A DNA stretch of 64,000 bases, from assembly GCA_026874595.1 (NCBI GenBank), contig CM049312.1:71702929-71766928 (forward strand), written 5' to 3'. The stretch comes from Sipunculus nudus. Lineage: Eukaryota > Annelida > Sipuncula > Golfingiida > Sipunculidae. The notes beneath the pieces were generated by a model, which worked only from the letters and a program-made list of their open reading frames with translations, searched no databases and was not told the origin of the DNA. Below, one piece after another: positions 60,721 to 64,000 of the stretch; position 1 is the first letter of the stretch; each line of letters starts with the position of its first letter. Both the position numbers and the translations under genes were made by a program.

Positions 60721-61350
60721 ATGAGAAAGGCCCATAAGGCCTAGCATTGCCTAGCAGCGGTGAATGTTGACACTTAATCATTGTCTCCCAAAGCAGCAGG
60801 ATAGTTAGGAGAAACTAGGGGGGACCTGATAGTAAAGGTATGACCTATGGGCAGGTAAGGGCAGGGCCGCACAATTTTGATTTCCATGTCAGTATACCAC
60901 GAGGTGGGATGTTATGGCTGTGTCAAGGGGTGACCTACACGTCAACTACAGGAACTACATTTCATGGAGAAATGGTAAGTTATTCGGTTGTCACTTTGTG
61001 CCAAATAGCAACAAACATCTGGTATAAAACTCACAGGCTAATTCTAGATGCTCTGCAGGAAGAAGAAGCATGCCCGTTTACCTCTAGTGTTGTACAACTT
61101 GTTCTGGTGGAATGATTTCCTCCTGAGTTAGGGGATGTTTAAGTGGCCATTTAGCCTTTATAGGCCTTTATTTTAGCCTTTGGCAAAACTGGGAAATTCT
61201 TCAGTCTGATTTAATATCTGTGATGTTCTCAAAGTGCCATTTTCTCCTTGCTGAAATTCTCATATCTCTCAACATGTTTTTTGATATCTCACAATTTTTT
61301 TTATAAAATATCCCCATTTTCAAACTAAAATATATTTTCTTACATTCAAA
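60721..61350. other. Intron DNA with good donor-like sites
   Basis: ATG|GTAAGT at 60,974 and CAG|GTAAGG near 60,856 are strong donor matches. However, the phase of the flanking exons (58451 to 61352) joins perfectly without an exon here. I call no exon. Confidence 0.45.
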
Positions 61351-61351
61351 G

Positions 61352-62041
61352 GATGGACAGGAGACAGAAAAAGGCAGAAAAGGAAGAGCTGTTGCAGGGG
61401 ATCAACCTGCTGGAGTCTGTCTCGACCCTTACGGAGCCTCTGCCCAGAGTTCAGCCACGCCCTTCACAACATCAGGAGCATGGACATGAGCCACTGACCT
61501 TTAAGGTTCCTGAAAATAGGCAGGGACAGTCAGCAAAACGCCCACGCAGGAAGCAGGCATCAGAGGAAACTGCCACGTCCGGAACCATCCCAGCCACAGC
61601 AGTTTCAGACAGAGGTGTTGTGACTCAGGCAGCTTCATGTGGTTTAATGCCTCCTGTGTGGCAAGATGGTAGCTGGCCAACACCACCACCCAGTCCACAG
61701 TGTTTCCGGGCTTGTATGGCTGGCCCCCTTACTATATACCACCATATGCCTCAATTCAGCCAACATCAACTGCAGTGCCATCTTCATCATCCCAGCCAGC
61801 TGAGTCATCATGCCATCGCCACTGGCGCCACCGCAGAGCAGCTCAAGAAGACCAGGAGCGGATGGCTAGGGGAGAGCCACCGAAGAAAAGGCACACAAAA
61901 AAAACAAATATATATCGCTGTATTTGCACTTAGTGCAACAGGCAGAAGTGTGCAGACACTGGGCACACTCAAATAAAAGGGAAGTGGTATTGTCCCTCCA
62001 TAGGCATCTCGGTTGAGGACTGGAAGAAAGCCTTACATTGA
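61352..62041 (+). pseudogene. Exon 4 (terminal) with proline-rich region and zinc-ribbon-like tail, frameshifted
   Basis: After CATTCAAAG, one base completes the tryptophan codon, then 'MDRRQKKAEKEELLQGINLL' and a serine/proline-rich linker follow. Near 61,698 the coding frame changes, and the next frame carries 'PPYYIPPYASIQPTS', then a basic helix with 'RGEPPKKRHTKK'. The C-terminal module has cysteines in 'YRCIC', an in-frame TAG (61931-61933), then 'TGHTQIKGKWYCPS' and a stop at 62039-62041. The C..C...GHT...YCP pattern looks like a small zinc ribbon. The module probably binds nucleic acid or protein, but that is inference. With the TGA at 57683 this makes three lesions, so this copy is likely a pseudogene. 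Confidence 0.7.
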
Positions 62042-62049
62042 ACAGAAAG

Positions 62050-62320
62050 ATAGCTCCAAAGTACCCCCCCCCCCCAGAATAATGTAAAATTTCATATAAA
62101 AGCTCAAGTATCTGAACATTCACTGCATTGACCATCATGATTGTTTGCATGTATATTGATCATGAAGGTATTTCATCGGATCCTGCAGACTGGTGGCATC
62201 ACCTGTATTGTTTCAAATTTTGTCTCTGTTCTGAGACCTTCAAATGAAGCTGCTTGTAAACCAAGCACAAATCTTCACTGTTGAACCTAGAATATTCTAA
62301 CTTGACACCTGGCGAGCAAC
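62050..62320 (+). repeat. Dispersed repeat family A, partial
   Basis: It begins 'AGCTCCAAAGTACCCCCC' with a poly-C run at 62,065-62,075, then 'AAAAGCTCAAGTATCTGAAC', 'GACTGGTGGCATCACCTGTAT' and a second-unit start 'AAGCACAAATCTTCACTG'. Confidence 0.75.
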
Positions 62321-63094
62321 TTTGTGTAGGCGGGTCATTGCGAGCTTGGTAAATTAATGGTATGATTGTTCTTGTAAAGATATATGTTTTGTATATTGCA
62401 TGTATTTATTTGGACTGTATGTATTTATATATTATGTTACTGTTTCTGGAAATAACAAAGATATATCTTTGGTGAAAATCTTACAAAAGACTACATATCT
62501 CAAATGTGTATGCAGGATGTGCCTTTGACTTTTACAAGAATCAGATCTTTTACAGCCTTGTCTTGTCTGGAAGACTGGTGGTGCCACCTGCAATTAATAA
62601 TATAACCCAGGAACTCTCAGATGGCTTTCATTGAAAACTTTCAAATGGATACATGTGGGTCAGAGGCTCGTGTTTGAGAGCTTAATATATTTTACAATAC
62701 TTGTAGTGTGTCAGAATAGGTGCTTCAGAAGGAGGAGCCTGTTTTGAAATTTTTATATGGCATCTCTGATCCCAGAAGTATCAAGTTCCGATTTGATATA
62801 TCAGTGTGTTCTTATTAATAAACAATGTAAGGCAAAATTATTTGTTGTCACTATCACAATGTAAATACCCTGAAAGCACAAAAGTAATTGTAAAAGTAAT
62901 TGCCATCACTATAAAAAGTACTTGTAATTGTAATTGATTACTTTTTCAAAACACGTAAATAATTTTAATTTTAATCAATTATTCCTAAAAGTAATTTTAT
63001 TTGTATACGTTTTTTATAAAAAAATTTAGATGCAACGCTGGTGGAAATGAGCTCTGGCTGGCAGAAACACAGCAATATCTAGTGTATAGATACA
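62321..63094. other. Non-coding DNA, TAATTG-rich simple sequence
   Basis: Repeated GTAATTGTAA / AAAAGTAATT blocks lie at 62,880-63,000. They resemble the ends of short DNA transposons but have no paired end. No gene is seen. Confidence 0.45.
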
Positions 63095-63610
63095 ATAAAC
63101 AAGTGACCCATGGGTCATGACGCTCAGCTGACAAGCATGACCTGTATTTAAAGCCTGATGGTATACCTTATGGTATCTGATCATACTTGCATGGAAGATG
63201 GAAGGTTTGGGATAAAAATTCTGACTTGAAATGCATCCACAACTTTTTTCAAGAAGCTGGTCCTGTGACATTGACATTTGACCCTAAGACCTAAATATCA
63301 AAAGGTTTGTTCCTCTATTGACATGTAAGGTTTGGGATGATTATTTTGGCTATAAGAATTAATTCTGGGAGGTGCAAACACACCCCGTAACTCGGAGAAT
63401 ATAGGTCACAGTGACCTAATTTCAGATCTGCAAGGAGATCTTTTTAGAATCTCTAAGACTGCATAGGGTTCATGTATCTAGCCCTTACAGTTACAATTTG
63501 TGCCCTGCTAACGGCCAGACTGCTGGCCAGACGGACAGACGGAAGGATGACAGACAAAGACCCATCGCTATAGCACAGCATGACTAAAAGTCAGCTGAGC
63601 TAAATATCAC
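63095..63610 (-). repeat. Dispersed repeat family A, reverse
   Basis: It starts with GTGACCCATGGGTCATGACG and CTCAGCTGAC, and ends with GGACAGACGGAAGGATGACA and GTCAGCTGAGCTAAAT. These two ends fit the opposite ends of the forward copies, so this stretch gives the full extent of a short element (about 0.5 kb). Confidence 0.8.
63403..63417. promoter_or_regulatory. Perfect IR3 palindrome, vitellogenin-ERE type
   Basis: AGGTCACAGTGACCT matches the classical estrogen response element core exactly. It sits inside a family A repeat. Function is not shown. Confidence 0.4.
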
Positions 63611-64000
63611 TGAAACTGCACTGACAAAAGGATTTCTAAGGTGGCTAACTGGCAGACATAATGGACTTCTGACAAGTCTGACATTTGATATCACACATCC
63701 TCCAATAAGAGACCAAACTTGTATCAAATTCTCCAAAGGATGTTACAGTAATGAATGTCCAAAACAATTCAAAAGGCATTTTCAGGCCCTCATATTAGAT
63801 TTATAGATATGTAAATGTAAAAAGTGTAAGTCCAATATTTTTTTATTATCACTGCTTTTCAATGGGATCAGTAGGGTAGGTAAACTGCAAAACCTGAAAG
63901 AAAAGAAATGCAGAAAGCATGACTAAAGGTCTTGTAAAACAAGCATGACCTGTGACATCATCGACTGAGATTCACAACTTCCAGTCAAATTTTGAAGAAC
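63611..64000. other. Non-coding DNA
   Basis: Nothing recognisable is seen up to the window end. Confidence 0.5.

Noticed and set aside
60840-61115. Open frame between exons 3 and 4 with strong donor-like sites
   Set aside because: The flanking exons join perfectly in phase without it, and the translation has no family features.

Overview
The window reads as nuclear DNA from an animal, most likely a bivalve mollusc. It has intron-bearing genes, serine tRNA genes with internal pol III boxes and no encoded CCA, C-type lectin and PAN-domain exons, and long AT-rich intergenic DNA. It also carries dispersed repeats with PyC-rich 'GTCCGTCTGTC' tracts and 'AGCTGA' ends, which I associate with clam and oyster genomes. 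The species is an inference; no gene here is diagnostic. There is little intact coding sequence, and most recognisable protein homology is broken.

Layout. 1-9 kb: AT-rich non-coding DNA with tandem repeats, two divergent tRNA-Ser genes (UGA on minus, AGA on plus), a small GC-rich island and a dispersed repeat carrying nuclear-receptor-like palindromes. 9.6-14.5 kb: a tandem array of a ~1.28 kb unit (three clear copies and one diverged). Each clear copy holds a decayed N-terminal C-type lectin exon, an (AT)n tract and a 30-bp minisatellite. One copy carries a 379-bp inverted-repeat element with a 9-bp target duplication; the two neighbouring copies preserve the empty site. 15.6-17.7 kb: two phase-compatible exons encoding the C-terminal half of a C-type lectin domain (QPD and WND motifs) and a PAN/apple-like domain that ends the protein.

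19.9-20.5 kb: a decayed MULE-type transposase. 22.2-22.9 kb: an element with perfect 33-bp terminal inverted repeats. 23.5-29.8 kb: a 5'-truncated, broken Ty3/gypsy retroelement (RT, RNase H, integrase, then an F-type env) and a possible 3' LTR. Its 5' end is an extra 309-bp copy of its own RNase H/connection region. 30.2-32.6 kb: a broken, coiled-coil-containing transposase-like coding region of a family I cannot name.

32.8-48.1 kb: a 15.3-kb satellite array of ~171-bp monomers with nested higher-order repeats (about 511, 853, 2,186 and 3,065 bp) and an abrupt orientation switch near 46,376. 48.5-53.3 kb: palindromic CATATATG-rich minisatellites, dispersed repeats and a SINE-like unit. 53.4-62.0 kb: a multi-exon gene of an uncharacterised family ending in a zinc-ribbon-like motif. 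Its exon phases match at three junctions, but it carries an in-frame TGA, a frameshift and an in-frame TAG, so this copy is probably a pseudogene. The remainder is dispersed repeats.
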